From assembly GCA_027063065.1 (NCBI GenBank), contig JAMOSO010000041.1:1-35281 (forward strand): a stretch of 35,281 nucleotides of DNA, in the 5' to 3' direction. Source of the stretch: Planctomycetota bacterium. Its GTDB lineage: Bacteria > Planctomycetota > JAMOSO01. The notes beneath the pieces are model-generated. The model was not told the DNA's origin and made no database searches. It saw nothing but the letters and a program-made list of their open reading frames with translations. The stretch's first letter is position 1, and each line of letters begins with the position of its first letter. The position numbers were made by a program, and so were the translations under genes. This document shows positions 1 through 7,550 of this stretch, one piece after another.

Positions 1-1503
1 TGGCGTAACAGCTTCGTTATAATTAGTGTCATCTTCAACTATAATAGAATTGTAACCATTATCTTTAATAGTATAGAACCATTTAGAGTCATTATTACCA
101 TCACTATCTACAACTCTAACAGCCATTCCTGCAAGTTCCCCAGGAACCATTGCAGTTGCCGTGCCAAGACCTCCATTAACGGAATACGCGCCACCTTTGC
201 CGGCAATTGATGATAATTTTAAATCCAATAATTTACTTCCAGGAATAAAAAATTCTGAGTGACTATCTTTATTATCTTCATCATCTACATCATCTACATC
301 TAATGACCCAATAATAGGATAAGTTAGCCCATTTGGTGCTAAAAATAAATAACCAGCATATTGATCTGAACTGCCAGGGTTTGGTCCAACGTCAGCGTGA
401 CTGCCTGTTGAAACAGTACCCCCTTCTATTACACCATCACTATACACATAATTTTGGGATCCTCCTTGGGTGTCTTCAGGGGTTTTAGGTGTTGTTGTAC
501 TGTTGTCACCCTTTTGTATATCGTTATTAAGAAAGGCTTCGGTATTTAAATCTCTTACACTCATACGCCCAACTTTAAGAGTTACTTTTGCAGTGGCAGG
601 ATCGCTTAGGTTTAGACCTAAGCCAGGTATGCCATAAAAATAATCGGTTGCAACAACAGTGTTTGAGTTGCCTTGTAGAGTAGCTTCGCTTGAATTTTCT
701 TTTTCTTCTACCAACCAACTAGGCGGAACATCAGTCATATTGCCAAATATTGTTAAAAAATGAGTTTCATCTTTTATGCCAGCCAAATAAGTATGGATAT
801 TTTCTACATTTTCTAAATGCCATTTTTCTATTGCGTTATCATCATCGTCCGGAAAAACAAAGTTAATTTTATCTGGTACATCAGCTAAAATAGTAGGTTT
901 TGTGTCTCTTGATTCAAAACTATTATAACCAATTAAATTACTATCTAATAGATGCTCTGGATTTATATTTGGATGTGTCTCATCAGGGTATCTGGCATAA
1001 ATACTTGCTGTTGTTTTGATTGTAGAATGTACACCAACAGAGCGTAGTAAAGCAGCTAAAGCTTCAGCAGAACTATCTGCGTAAGATACAGATGTTAAGA
1101 TTATGTTTTCGGTTACGACAGTTGCTTGTGGAGAAAGTTTAAAGGTTTTGGTATCAGTGTCATCAGTACAAGTTATAGTTACAATACCACCTAAATATTT
1201 TACAAATACATAAGATGGGTTAGCTGCTTTTAACAGTTTTCCACCTAATGTGATTTCGCCTGCATTAAAATCACCTAAAAGATCGACAAATTGAGTATCA
1301 CTAGTTCCAGTTATTTCCCAAGTCAAGTTGCCTGTTACACCGCCAACGGCAAGCAGTATGTTAGATCCTGTTGGTACTTGAATAGTACCATTGCGAGGTA
1401 ATTGTATTTCCAAGGCATTGGCACAATTTATTAAAAATATGGTGGTCAATAACAATGAAAATAATTTTTTACATATGTTTTTTGTTTTTTGTTTATAATA
1501 CAC
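1..1503 (-). CDS. Secreted Asp-rich protein of unknown function (3' end outside window)
   Basis: The frame is open from a GTG at 1503 to the left edge: 501 codons without a stop. The start is set by AGGAG six bases upstream of the GTG and by an in-frame TAG just before it. The product begins with a basic stretch (MYYKQKTKNICKKL), a hydrophobic core and a likely cleavage site at NCANA-LE, so it is probably exported. A lipobox is less likely because Asn precedes the Cys. The mature part is polar, rich in Thr, Asn, Gly and Asp, with beta-strand-like stretches, which suits a surface or periplasmic beta protein. Near residue 405-420 is a run of acidic residues (DVDDVDDED) encoded by a short 9-bp tandem repeat. 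I do not recognise a family. It has its own promoter downstream of the polyprenyl synthetase gene and reads the same way. Confidence 0.8.
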   Translation of the reverse strand, partial: MYYKQKTKNICKKLFSLLLTTIFLINCANALEIQLPRNGTIQVPTGSNILLAVGGVTGNLTWEITGTSDTQFVDLLGDFNAGEITLGGKLLKAANPSYVFVKYLGGIVTITCTDDTDTKTFKLSPQATVVTENIILTSVSYADSSAEALAALLRSVGVHSTIKTTASIYARYPDETHPNINPEHLLDSNLIGYNSFESRDTKPTILADVPDKINFVFPDDDDNAIEKWHLENVENIHTYLAGIKDETHFLTIFGNMTDVPPSWLVEEKENSSEATLQGNSNTVVATDYFYGIPGLGLNLSDPATAKVTLKVGRMSVRDLNTEAFLNNDIQKGDNSTTTPKTPEDTQGGSQNYVYSDGVIEGGTVSTGSHADVGPNPGSSDQYAGYLFLAPNGLTYPIIGSLDVDDVDDEDNKDSHSEFFIPGSKLLDLKLSSIAGKGGAYSVNGGLGTATAMVPGELAGMAVRVVDSDGNNDSKWFYTIKDNGYNSIIVEDDTNYNEAVTP

Positions 1504-1562
1504 CTATTTCTCCTAGGGAAAAGTGGTAGATACCCAGTATAGTGGTCATACAATAAATTTTC

Positions 1563-1590
1563 ATAATACCATAGTTTGATAAATCGTCAA
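1563..1590 (-). promoter_or_regulatory. Sigma70-type promoter of the secreted protein gene
   Basis: On the minus strand TTGACG (1585-1590) and TATTAT (1563-1568) are 16 bases apart. The TGG just before the -10 box makes it an extended -10. The predicted start of transcription is near 1556, giving a leader of about 50 nt that contains the AGGAG site. Confidence 0.65.
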
Positions 1591-1601
1591 CTAAAACAAA
1601 C

Positions 1602-3116
1602 TTAGACAATTTTGGATATTACTAGACTTAATAAATTTTGTAATTCTTTATTTTTGAGATTATTGAGATGGTTAATGGCTTGGGTTTTATAGTCATTTAA
1701 TAATTTAATAGCTTTTGGCTGTAAATTTAATCTTTTTGCTTCGTTTTGAATTATAACTTGCTGTGTTTGGCTTAATGTTTTACTTTGCCAAGCATTGTCA
1801 ATAATGGTTGATATGTTTTTATCACATTCTTGACGTACCATAGCTAACAAAGCAGAAGGTCGCATAGCAGCAATATCAGCACCACCATCATCGCCAAAAA
1901 AGTCAAGCATGTCATCTCTTATTTGAAAAGCAATACCTAAAGCATTACTAAACTTTTTTAATATTTTACATTGACTATCATCAGCGCCACCAGCAATAGC
2001 CCCTAAGCATAGTGCTACTTCAAATGCCGGTGAGGTTTTAAGTTTAAAAATATTTATTACTTTTTTTAAATTAATTGTTGTGGGTGTGCGCATCCAAGAT
2101 AATTCTTCACCCTGCCCTAAACTTAAATCTCTATGGCCATCTGCAGATACTTTAACCATACGTTGTATTTTTGCATTATCAAAAGTGGAGTTAGCCAGCA
2201 TACGATAGCCTTCTCCAATTAGATAATCTCCAACGTTTAAAGCTATTGGTACACCATAGCTAGTATGCATAGTGTCTTGACCGTATCTTTCGTCATCATT
2301 ATCTTCTATGTCATCGTGTATTAATGATGCTTTGTGAAAACATTCAACTGCTAATGCTACTTTTTTTATAGAATCGGGAGATGTTTTGTCTTTACTTAAA
2401 ATAGTATACACATAATATGCCAATAATGGACGCCATCGTTTGCCAGCAGTAGCGACCCAAGATATGCCAAGGTTTTCTGTTTCTGTAAAGTTGCTATTAA
2501 ATAATATATCTAAGTTTTCTTTGCTAAACCAAGTATTTACTTTATGTCTTGCAGTATTAAAATCAAAGTGATTATTGGTGCTTATATTTTTGATATGCAA
2601 AAAATCTTCTACCCAACTAATATCCTCAAGTTTATTATTATGTAAAACAAAGGCTATAACAGGTATTCCAAGAGCAGATATTTTTTGCCAGCCTTTGTGT
2701 AATATTTCAAAGTCTCCTATGGCTATAATAGCCTGATACTTTGTGCTACAAATAGCTTTTGATACGGCATTTTTGTCATCTATGTTTATGGTGGTAATGT
2801 TGTTGCTACAGGCAAGTTCTAAAATACTTGTACAATTTGTGTTGTGTGTGTCAGTTGGTAATAATAAAAGTCGCTTGGAGGTTTTTATACCTAAAACTGT
2901 GTCTCTCCATAATTCGTTTGAAATTTGCAGGCCAATATAAGCCTGCCAGTTAACTTGCCAACTTTTACGTTTTATGATTTCTAATGCATAATCAATAATG
3001 TCGTTTTGTGTAACTGGATTTTGAATGCCTCGTGAGGCTATTGTTTCTTTGACAACTGTGCAGATTTCCTGCCGAGTATTAAACTCGGCAGGAAATTGTA
3101 AAACATCTTTATTCAT
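1602..3116 (-). CDS. Polyprenyl (isoprenyl diphosphate) synthetase with DUF116-like N-terminal region
   Basis: The C-terminal ~290 residues are a class II trans-prenyltransferase, which condenses isopentenyl diphosphate onto an allylic diphosphate. Visible motifs are GKRWRP (about 225-230), the first Asp-rich motif DDIED (about 268-272) and the second, DDMLD (about 401-405). The small Ala five residues before the first motif is typical of enzymes making long chains, such as quinone side chains or lipid carriers. The family is usually about 320-340 residues; this one has 504. The extra N-terminal part (about 80-175) has the pattern of DUF116 (RLLLLP, then AIIAIGDFE, then GIPVIAFVL) but keeps few of its cysteines. 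ATG 3116 is preferred and overlaps the stop of the regulator upstream by 8 nt; a TTG at 3131 is an alternative. Neither has a good ribosome binding site, so translation is probably coupled. Confidence 0.88.
   Translation of the reverse strand: MNKDVLQFPAEFNTRQEICTVVKETIASRGIQNPVTQNDIIDYALEIIKRKSWQVNWQAYIGLQISNELWRDTVLGIKTSKRLLLLPTDTHNTNCTSILELACSNNITTINIDDKNAVSKAICSTKYQAIIAIGDFEILHKGWQKISALGIPVIAFVLHNNKLEDISWVEDFLHIKNISTNNHFDFNTARHKVNTWFSKENLDILFNSNFTETENLGISWVATAGKRWRPLLAYYVYTILSKDKTSPDSIKKVALAVECFHKASLIHDDIEDNDDERYGQDTMHTSYGVPIALNVGDYLIGEGYRMLANSTFDNAKIQRMVKVSADGHRDLSLGQGEELSWMRTPTTINLKKVINIFKLKTSPAFEVALCLGAIAGGADDSQCKILKKFSNALGIAFQIRDDMLDFFGDDGGADIAAMRPSALLAMVRQECDKNISTIIDNAWQSKTLSQTQQVIIQNEAKRLNLQPKAIKLLNDYKTQAINHLNNLKNKELQNLLSLVISKIV
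3064..3096 (-). repeat. Perfect 14-bp inverted repeat inside a coding region
   Basis: Arms 3064-3077 (atttcctgccgagt) and 3083-3096 are exact reverse complements, separated by 5 bases. In the mRNA the hairpin begins about 20 nt after the ATG of the polyprenyl synthetase gene. No U-tract follows, so it is not an ordinary terminator. Confidence 0.9.
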
Positions 3117-3678
3117 CCAGTGTTCGTTCAATTGCCGAAATTAGAGTTTCAGTGTCAAATGGTTTGTCTAACATACCATCTACCCCACTATCTTCTAAGC
3201 GTTTGCGTCCTTCATCGGTAATATGGCCAGAAACTACTAAAATTTTAATATCATCTGTTTCGGATGTTTCTTTTACTTTTTTAACAATCTCATACCCGTC
3301 CACATTAGGCATATTTAAGTCTAATAAAATTAGTCTAGGGTGTGCTGTTACAATGCGCATACCTGCTTCAAAGCTGTCGGTGCATATTTCATAGTCGTAT
3401 CCAGCTTCCATTAATGCATCGCGCATTACTTCTGCAACATTAGGTTCATCATCAATAATCATTATTTTGCATAGGCTATTTACCAAGTCGTCTGGAACTG
3501 GCATTTTAAATTCGGTTAAGAAGTTAATTAAATCCTTACGAATTACACGATTAGAACCGCCTGGCAACTGGTGTGCTTTTAATTGACCGTCACTAATCCA
3601 ACGCAATACTGTTTTAAAATTTACTTGACAATATTCTGCAATTTTTCGTGGCGATAATGGTTTTTCTCTTTTTTTCAT
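3109..3678 (-). CDS. Response regulator with N-terminal excisionase-type HTH and C-terminal receiver
   Basis: Residues about 8-56 form a MerR/excisionase-like DNA-binding domain (LSPRKIAEYCQV, then TVLRWISDGQL and a GGSNR wing). Residues about 70-189 form a CheY-like receiver with all key positions: the acidic pair D76/D77, phospho-acceptor D120 (LLDLNMP), S150 (VVSGH) and K172 (DKPF). It should therefore be a phosphorylatable transcription regulator. The order, DNA-binding first and receiver last, is the reverse of OmpR or NarL families. No histidine kinase is in the window. The start at ATG 3678 is chosen over an upstream ATG because GGAG lies 6 bases before it; the product has 189 residues. 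It is the first gene of a likely operon with the polyprenyl synthetase, whose start overlaps its stop. Confidence 0.88.
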   Translation of the reverse strand: MKKREKPLSPRKIAEYCQVNFKTVLRWISDGQLKAHQLPGGSNRVIRKDLINFLTEFKMPVPDDLVNSLCKIMIIDDEPNVAEVMRDALMEAGYDYEICTDSFEAGMRIVTAHPRLILLDLNMPNVDGYEIVKKVKETSETDDIKILVVSGHITDEGRKRLEDSGVDGMLDKPFDTETLISAIERTLDE

Positions 3679-3707
3679 AATCAGCTCCATTCAAATATAA
3701 AACGGAC

Positions 3708-3736
3708 AGAATATACAGCACCTAAACAAAAGTCAA
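3708..3736 (-). promoter_or_regulatory. Sigma70-type promoter of the HTH-receiver gene
   Basis: TTGACT (3731-3736) and TATTCT (3708-3713) are 17 bases apart on the minus strand, about 30 bases upstream of the ATG at 3678. The GGAG site lies in the resulting short leader. Confidence 0.6.
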
Positions 3737-4019
3737 CCCATGAACGAAAATATTTATAAATTTTAATACAAAAACTATGAAGTAATAATCTTATCATATG
3801 TGCCATCTTTTTTATATTAGCTAATATTTTATTTATTTTTGACAACAAGTCATCTCCCCTTTTAGCATGTCCCATGCTAGATTTTATCTAGTATAAGTTG
3901 TGATTGGGTAGTATTATGGCAATTTTTAGATATTATGCAAATTAGGTAATAATATCTAATATAAAGTTTTTATTGTATATTTAGTCAAATATATAATTGT
4001 GTTTATTTATTGGTGTGAG
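3737..4019. other. Divergent intergenic region with several palindromes
   Basis: This non-coding stretch lies between the minus-strand regulator and the plus-strand MCE operon. It holds a perfect 14-bp palindrome (3814-3827, atattagctaatat). It also has two overlapping hairpins that share bases 3877-3879: tagcatg/catgcta at 3863-3879 and ctagat/atctag at 3877-3891. An 11-bp inverted repeat (ttagatattat, 3926-3936 with 3949-3959) has a 12-bp spacer. These could be operators or an attenuator-like switch. I see no convincing gene. Confidence 0.6.
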
Positions 4020-4025
4020 TATACT
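3992..4025 (+). promoter_or_regulatory. Candidate promoter region of the MCE operon
   Basis: Two -10 boxes are possible. TTGTGT (3997-4002) with TATACT (4020-4025) has a 17-base spacer and would start transcription almost at the ATG (4034). TATAAT at 3992-3997 lacks a good -35 but would give a leader of about 30 nt. There is no clear Shine-Dalgarno sequence before 4034. Confidence 0.45.
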
Positions 4026-4033
4026 TAAATTCT

Positions 4034-4552
4034 ATGAAAAAGTTTTATTTATTAGTTTTTGCTTTGCTTATTTCTATATTTTTAAATGCTTGTAGTTTAT
4101 TACCTAAACCAGCATATACATCAATTAATCGTTATGATTTTGGTTTGATTTCATCGCACGCTTTAAAGAATATTAATAAAAATATTAAAGTTACATTGCA
4201 TGGAGTGCATCCTAGCAAGTTAGTATTTAGAGTTAATAAAAATCAAATCAAATATATGGAATATATGCGTTGGTCTTTTGCTTTAGATGATTTAATGACG
4301 GATTATTTGTCAATGTCGATTAAATGTAGTGCCGATACAATAAGCTTAAAGATATATAATTGGGAATATGATGTTCAAGCACAAAAAGTTGTTGCTGTAT
4401 ATTTATTAGATACATCAGCATCACAGCAGGTCTTAAAGCAAAGTGTTTCAGTTGTAAATACATCTCAACAAGGAATTATCAATGCGTTTACAGAGCTTAT
4501 ACAGCAAGTTTCTAAACAAATTAATACCAAAATAAATTGTGAGAAATTTTAA
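4034..4552 (+). CDS. ABC-transport auxiliary lipoprotein (PqiC-like)
   Basis: A 172-residue lipoprotein: the signal peptide ends in the lipobox LNAC, with Cys at about residue 20. The following sequence has the spacing of the ABC-type transport auxiliary (PqiC-like) family: a YTSINRYDFG segment, then YMEYMRWSFALDDLMTDYL, matching the family's Arg-Trp segment followed by an amphipathic helix. Such lipoproteins work beside MCE proteins at the outer membrane. Its position as first gene of a four-gene MCE operon agrees. Family membership is recognised by pattern, not by strong identity. The next gene starts inside its last codons. Confidence 0.72.
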   Translation: MKKFYLLVFALLISIFLNACSLLPKPAYTSINRYDFGLISSHALKNINKNIKVTLHGVHPSKLVFRVNKNQIKYMEYMRWSFALDDLMTDYLSMSIKCSADTISLKIYNWEYDVQAQKVVAVYLLDTSASQQVLKQSVSVVNTSQQGIINAFTELIQQVSKQINTKINCEKF

Positions 4553-5345
4553 AAAAGCAATAGCAGATATAGGTGTTTGGGGATGTGATTTAAAGCAAAA
4601 CACCTATAAAACCATATCGGTTTTGGGTGAGTTTGGATTGGCATTATTTAATGCAGTGCGTAACCCTAAACGAATTAGATACCATCAATGTCTTTATTAC
4701 TTTCAGCAAACTGGTTATGAGTCGCTTCCTATTGTGGTGATGATTTGTTTGCTAATGGGAGTTATTTTAGGGTTTCAAGCAGCTTTACAATTAAAACAGT
4801 TTGGGACTGATATATATGTTGCCGATTTAGTTGGGCTATCAATTGTTAAAGAACTAGGTCCTTTAATGGTAGCTATTATTTCTACAGGACGTGCAGGTTC
4901 ATCGTTTGCTGCAGAAATAGGTACAATGCGTGTCAATGAAGAAATAGACGCTATGGTTACGATGGGTATTGAACCAAATCGTTTTTTGTTTATACCTCGT
5001 TTAATTGCCATGATGGGTGCTGTGCCTATTTTAACAATATTTGGAAATTTATTTGGCATTTTAGGTGGCTTATTGATAGGTCGTTTTCAGTTGGGCATAC
5101 CAACTGTTACCTATATAAATCGGTCATTAGAAGTTTTAACACCTGCATATTTAATGGAGGGTTTGATAAAATCAGTTATATTTGCAATTTTAATCACAGT
5201 AATTGGCTGTTTGCGCGGTGTCCAAAGCGGTAATGATGCTCATGGTGTGGGTAGAGCTACAACCTCATCGGTTGTAACGGGTATTTTTTGGATTGTAATA
5301 TCAGATGCTATTATGACTACTTTATTTAGTATAGGTGGTGCTTAG
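4539..5345 (+). CDS. mlaE: MlaE-family ABC transporter permease
   Basis: A 268-residue integral inner-membrane protein of the MlaE family, the membrane part of MCE phospholipid transporters. The conserved core is easy to see: LMGVILGFQAALQL, then VKELGPLMVAII, STGRAGSSFAAEIGTM, and EEIDAMVTMGIEPNRF. Five or so hydrophobic segments follow the family layout. Translation probably starts at GTG 4539, overlapping the lipoprotein stop by 14 nt, with no clear ribosome binding site; this implies coupling. The length is normal for the family. It would pair with the ATPase encoded next to move lipids between the membranes. Confidence 0.92.
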   Translation: MRNFKKAIADIGVWGCDLKQNTYKTISVLGEFGLALFNAVRNPKRIRYHQCLYYFQQTGYESLPIVVMICLLMGVILGFQAALQLKQFGTDIYVADLVGLSIVKELGPLMVAIISTGRAGSSFAAEIGTMRVNEEIDAMVTMGIEPNRFLFIPRLIAMMGAVPILTIFGNLFGILGGLLIGRFQLGIPTVTYINRSLEVLTPAYLMEGLIKSVIFAILITVIGCLRGVQSGNDAHGVGRATTSSVVTGIFWIVISDAIMTTLFSIGGA

Positions 5346-6094
5346 TGTCTGTAATAGAAGTAAAAAATTTAACTATTGGATATGGCAATAATATAATATT
5401 GCAAGATTTAAACTTTGAAATAAAACAAAACGAGATTACCTTTTTAATGGGTGGTTCTGGATGTGGTAAAACTACTTTATTAAAACACCTTATAGGATTG
5501 TATCCCCCTATGTGTGGTGAAATTAAAATTTTTAATCAAAGCATAGTGAATAATAATATAAATGCAAAACGCAAGTTGATGCAAAGTTTTGGTGTACTAT
5601 ATCAAAGCGGTGCTTTGTTTGGTTCGATGACTTTGGCAGAAAACATTAACTTAGTTTTAGAAGAATGTAGTACGTTAAATGCTATTCAAAGACGCGAACG
5701 GGCTATTGAGAAATTATCTTTAGTAGATTTAGAAGAATTTGCCGACTATTATCCATCAGATATAAGTGGTGGTATGAAAAAACGAGCTGGCTTAGCAAGA
5801 GCTATGGCATTAAACCCTAAATTATTATTTTTTGATGAACCACAAGCAGGATTAGATCCTATTAGTTCTGCCGGTTTGGATAATTTGCTAAAAAATTTAC
5901 AAAGAGAAACAGGGGCAACATTTGTGATAGTCTCTCATGAGTTAGATTCTATATTTGCAATAGCAGATACAGTTTTTATGTTAGATAAAGATAGCAAATC
6001 TATAATAGCACAAGGAAACCCACATGATTTAAAACGAAACCCACCTAATAAATGGGTCAATCAATTTATGCATAGAGACCCGACAAGGAAATAA
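5345..6094 (+). CDS. mlaF: MlaF-family ABC transporter ATP-binding protein
   Basis: A 249-residue ABC ATPase. It has Walker A GGSGCGKTT (about 36-44), a Q-loop in LYQSG, the signature SGGMKKRAGLARA, Walker B LLFFDEP and the His switch in VSHE. The signature SGGMKKR and the downstream PQAGLDPISS are typical of MlaF-type ATPases that power MCE transporters. The GTG start at 5345 shares one base with the stop of mlaE (TAGTG) and has AGGTGG upstream. It acts at the cytoplasmic face with MlaE. Confidence 0.93.
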   Translation: MSVIEVKNLTIGYGNNIILQDLNFEIKQNEITFLMGGSGCGKTTLLKHLIGLYPPMCGEIKIFNQSIVNNNINAKRKLMQSFGVLYQSGALFGSMTLAENINLVLEECSTLNAIQRRERAIEKLSLVDLEEFADYYPSDISGGMKKRAGLARAMALNPKLLFFDEPQAGLDPISSAGLDNLLKNLQRETGATFVIVSHELDSIFAIADTVFMLDKDSKSIIAQGNPHDLKRNPPNKWVNQFMHRDPTRK

Positions 6095-6096
6095 TA

Positions 6097-6909
6097 ATGA
6101 ATGAAACAAACAATTTTAAAATAGGCTTATTTATTAGTGTAGGTATAGGTATTTTTATAGTGCTTTTATTTTTAGTTGGGTTACGTGATTATTTTGAAAA
6201 TAAATTTTCTATATATACTTATACATCCGAATCAGTACAAGGTTTGGAGATTGGTTCACCAGTTAAGTATCAAGGTGTTGGAATAGGTAAGGTTGAAAGG
6301 ATTTCAATCATCAAGAAAAATCGTATTCAAATTGAGATGTCGATACAGCCAAACTTGATTATGAGAAATTTACATTTTGATTCTGTCAGCTATAAATTTT
6401 TAGCAAATAATCAAAATAACCAAGAAATTTACAAGCGATTGGCTAACAATGTAGCACAGGGACTGCGTTGCAAGGTTGATTATGCAGGTATTACAGGGAT
6501 GAAATATGTAGAACTATATTATGCAGATAATAGCATACTAAATGATAATATAACATCAAAAGCAGATGGGTATATTCCATCTTCGAGATCTTCATTGGCT
6601 GGCACAGTTGGCAGTATGCAGGCAGTAATGCGTAAAATTGAAGCTATAGATTTTATTGGGATTGAAAAAGATTTGCGTGGTGCATTGGTGGCTATTAAAG
6701 ATTTGTCTAAAAATAAAGATTTGTTAAATTCATTAAAGTCTTTTAATACTGCAATGATAGAAGTTAAAAAAACAAGTGCAAATGTATCTAAAGAAGTTAA
6801 TACTGGCGGTTTAGAGCTAAAGAAGACTTTAAGGGCTGCCAAACTTCTTTTAGAAATGCTAGAAGAAGATCCCGCCAGTATATTATCAGGCAAACAAAAA
6901 CAGCGATAA
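6097..6909 (+). CDS. mlaD: MCE-domain substrate-binding protein (MlaD-like)
   Basis: A 270-residue protein with one N-terminal membrane helix (about 8-28) followed by an MCE domain (about 38-120) with the hallmark GLEIGSPVKYQGVGIGKV. It should sit in the inner membrane with the MCE ring in the periplasm and bind phospholipid. The C-terminal half is predicted helical and includes Lys-rich segments, as in longer MCE proteins that extend a tunnel. AAGGA lies upstream of the ATG, and the gene is 2 nt after mlaF. It has no MlaC or MlaB gene beside it; the lipoprotein at the start of the operon may take the outer part of the path. Its stop directly abuts the stop of the convergent ychJ. Confidence 0.9.
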   Translation: MNETNNFKIGLFISVGIGIFIVLLFLVGLRDYFENKFSIYTYTSESVQGLEIGSPVKYQGVGIGKVERISIIKKNRIQIEMSIQPNLIMRNLHFDSVSYKFLANNQNNQEIYKRLANNVAQGLRCKVDYAGITGMKYVELYYADNSILNDNITSKADGYIPSSRSSLAGTVGSMQAVMRKIEAIDFIGIEKDLRGALVAIKDLSKNKDLLNSLKSFNTAMIEVKKTSANVSKEVNTGGLELKKTLRAAKLLLEMLEEDPASILSGKQKQR

Positions 6910-7401
6910 TTACTTACCGCAACATTTTTTAAATTTTTTACCGCTACCACAATTACAAGGGTCATTACGGCCTTGCTTGGGTTGTTCGTTTATAATTGGT
7001 TTGACGTCTGCAACGAGTTCTCCGTCGTAAAAATACCAAATACCATCGTGTTTTTTAAATTCGCTGATTTCATGGTGTATATGATGTTCTCCAGAATTGT
7101 CATATTTAGCTATAAATTCAACAATGCCTTGTTCGTCATTTTCTTTGCCATCTTTTACATTGATTAAATCAAAACCATGCCACTCTGATTTATTTGCCCA
7201 TTCTCGTATATTGGATTGGTCTATAGAGTCTCTTGTGTCTGGATGACAAGAGTCAACAATATATTTAACTTTTGACAAAGTGAATGCTGTGTATCTAGAT
7301 CGCATCAATCTTTCAGCAGTAGGAACGGCTTTTGCGCCTTCAATATATGGTTCGCAACATGAGCTGTATTCTGTTTTACTTCCGCAAGGGCATAAAGCCA
7401 T
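6910..7401 (-). CDS. ychJ: YchJ family protein with two SEC-C motifs
   Basis: A 163-residue protein of the UPF0225/YchJ family. It has a Cys-rich SEC-C-type motif at each end: [13 protein letters not shown] at residues 4-16 and [13 protein letters not shown] near the C-terminus. These motifs bind zinc in SecA. The middle has the NTF2-like YchJ core ([40 protein letters not shown]). The cellular role is not established. The start is well supported by AGGAG 6 bases before the ATG. It is separated from the engB operon by a terminator and probably has its own promoter. Confidence 0.9.
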   Translation of the reverse strand: MALCPCGSKTEYSSCCEPYIEGAKAVPTAERLMRSRYTAFTLSKVKYIVDSCHPDTRDSIDQSNIREWANKSEWHGFDLINVKDGKENDEQGIVEFIAKYDNSGEHHIHHEISEFKKHDGIWYFYDGELVADVKPIINEQPKQGRNDPCNCGSGKKFKKCCGK

Positions 7402-7440
7402 GGGTATCTCCTATAATAATTACAAATGGTTCAATACAAT

Positions 7441-7475
7441 ATGCAATTTTAATAAAATTTCAATTTAAAATATTA
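7441..7475 (-). promoter_or_regulatory. Possible promoter of ychJ
   Basis: On the minus strand TTGAAA and TATTGT occur about 16 bases apart within this stretch, some 40-65 bases upstream of the ychJ ATG. The -10 match is imperfect. A promoter is expected here because a terminator-like hairpin precedes it. Confidence 0.35.
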
Positions 7476-7504
7476 GCAGTATTGTATGATATGTAAAAAT
7501 AAAC

Positions 7505-7550
7505 AATAAAAATAAAAAGGAAATAATGGGGAACGTCAAAAGACGTCCCC
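7505..7550 (-). terminator. Probable intrinsic terminator of the engB operon
   Basis: Bases 7528-7537 and 7542-7550 form a GC-rich stem (GGGGACGTC with GACGTTCCCC on the minus strand, one bulged base) with a TTTT loop. On the minus strand it is followed by a T-rich stretch, ATTATTTCCTTTTTATTTTT. Its place, about 80 bases after the engB stop and before ychJ, fits an operon end. On the plus strand no T-tract follows. Confidence 0.6.

Noticed and set aside
3109-3678. A phage excisionase, because of the HTH type in the regulator genes.
   Set aside because: The HTH is fused to a complete receiver (and elsewhere to a PTS EIIA domain) and there is no integrase nearby, so these are regulators.
3681-3875. 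A 64-codon frame upstream of the HTH-receiver gene on the minus strand.
   Set aside because: It runs through the clear promoter at 3708-3736, has no ribosome binding site for its start, and its composition looks random.
6519-6965. A 148-codon minus-strand frame opposite mlaD.
   Set aside because: It lies over a clear MCE protein gene and the start of a well-supported ychJ 3' end; it is a shadow frame.
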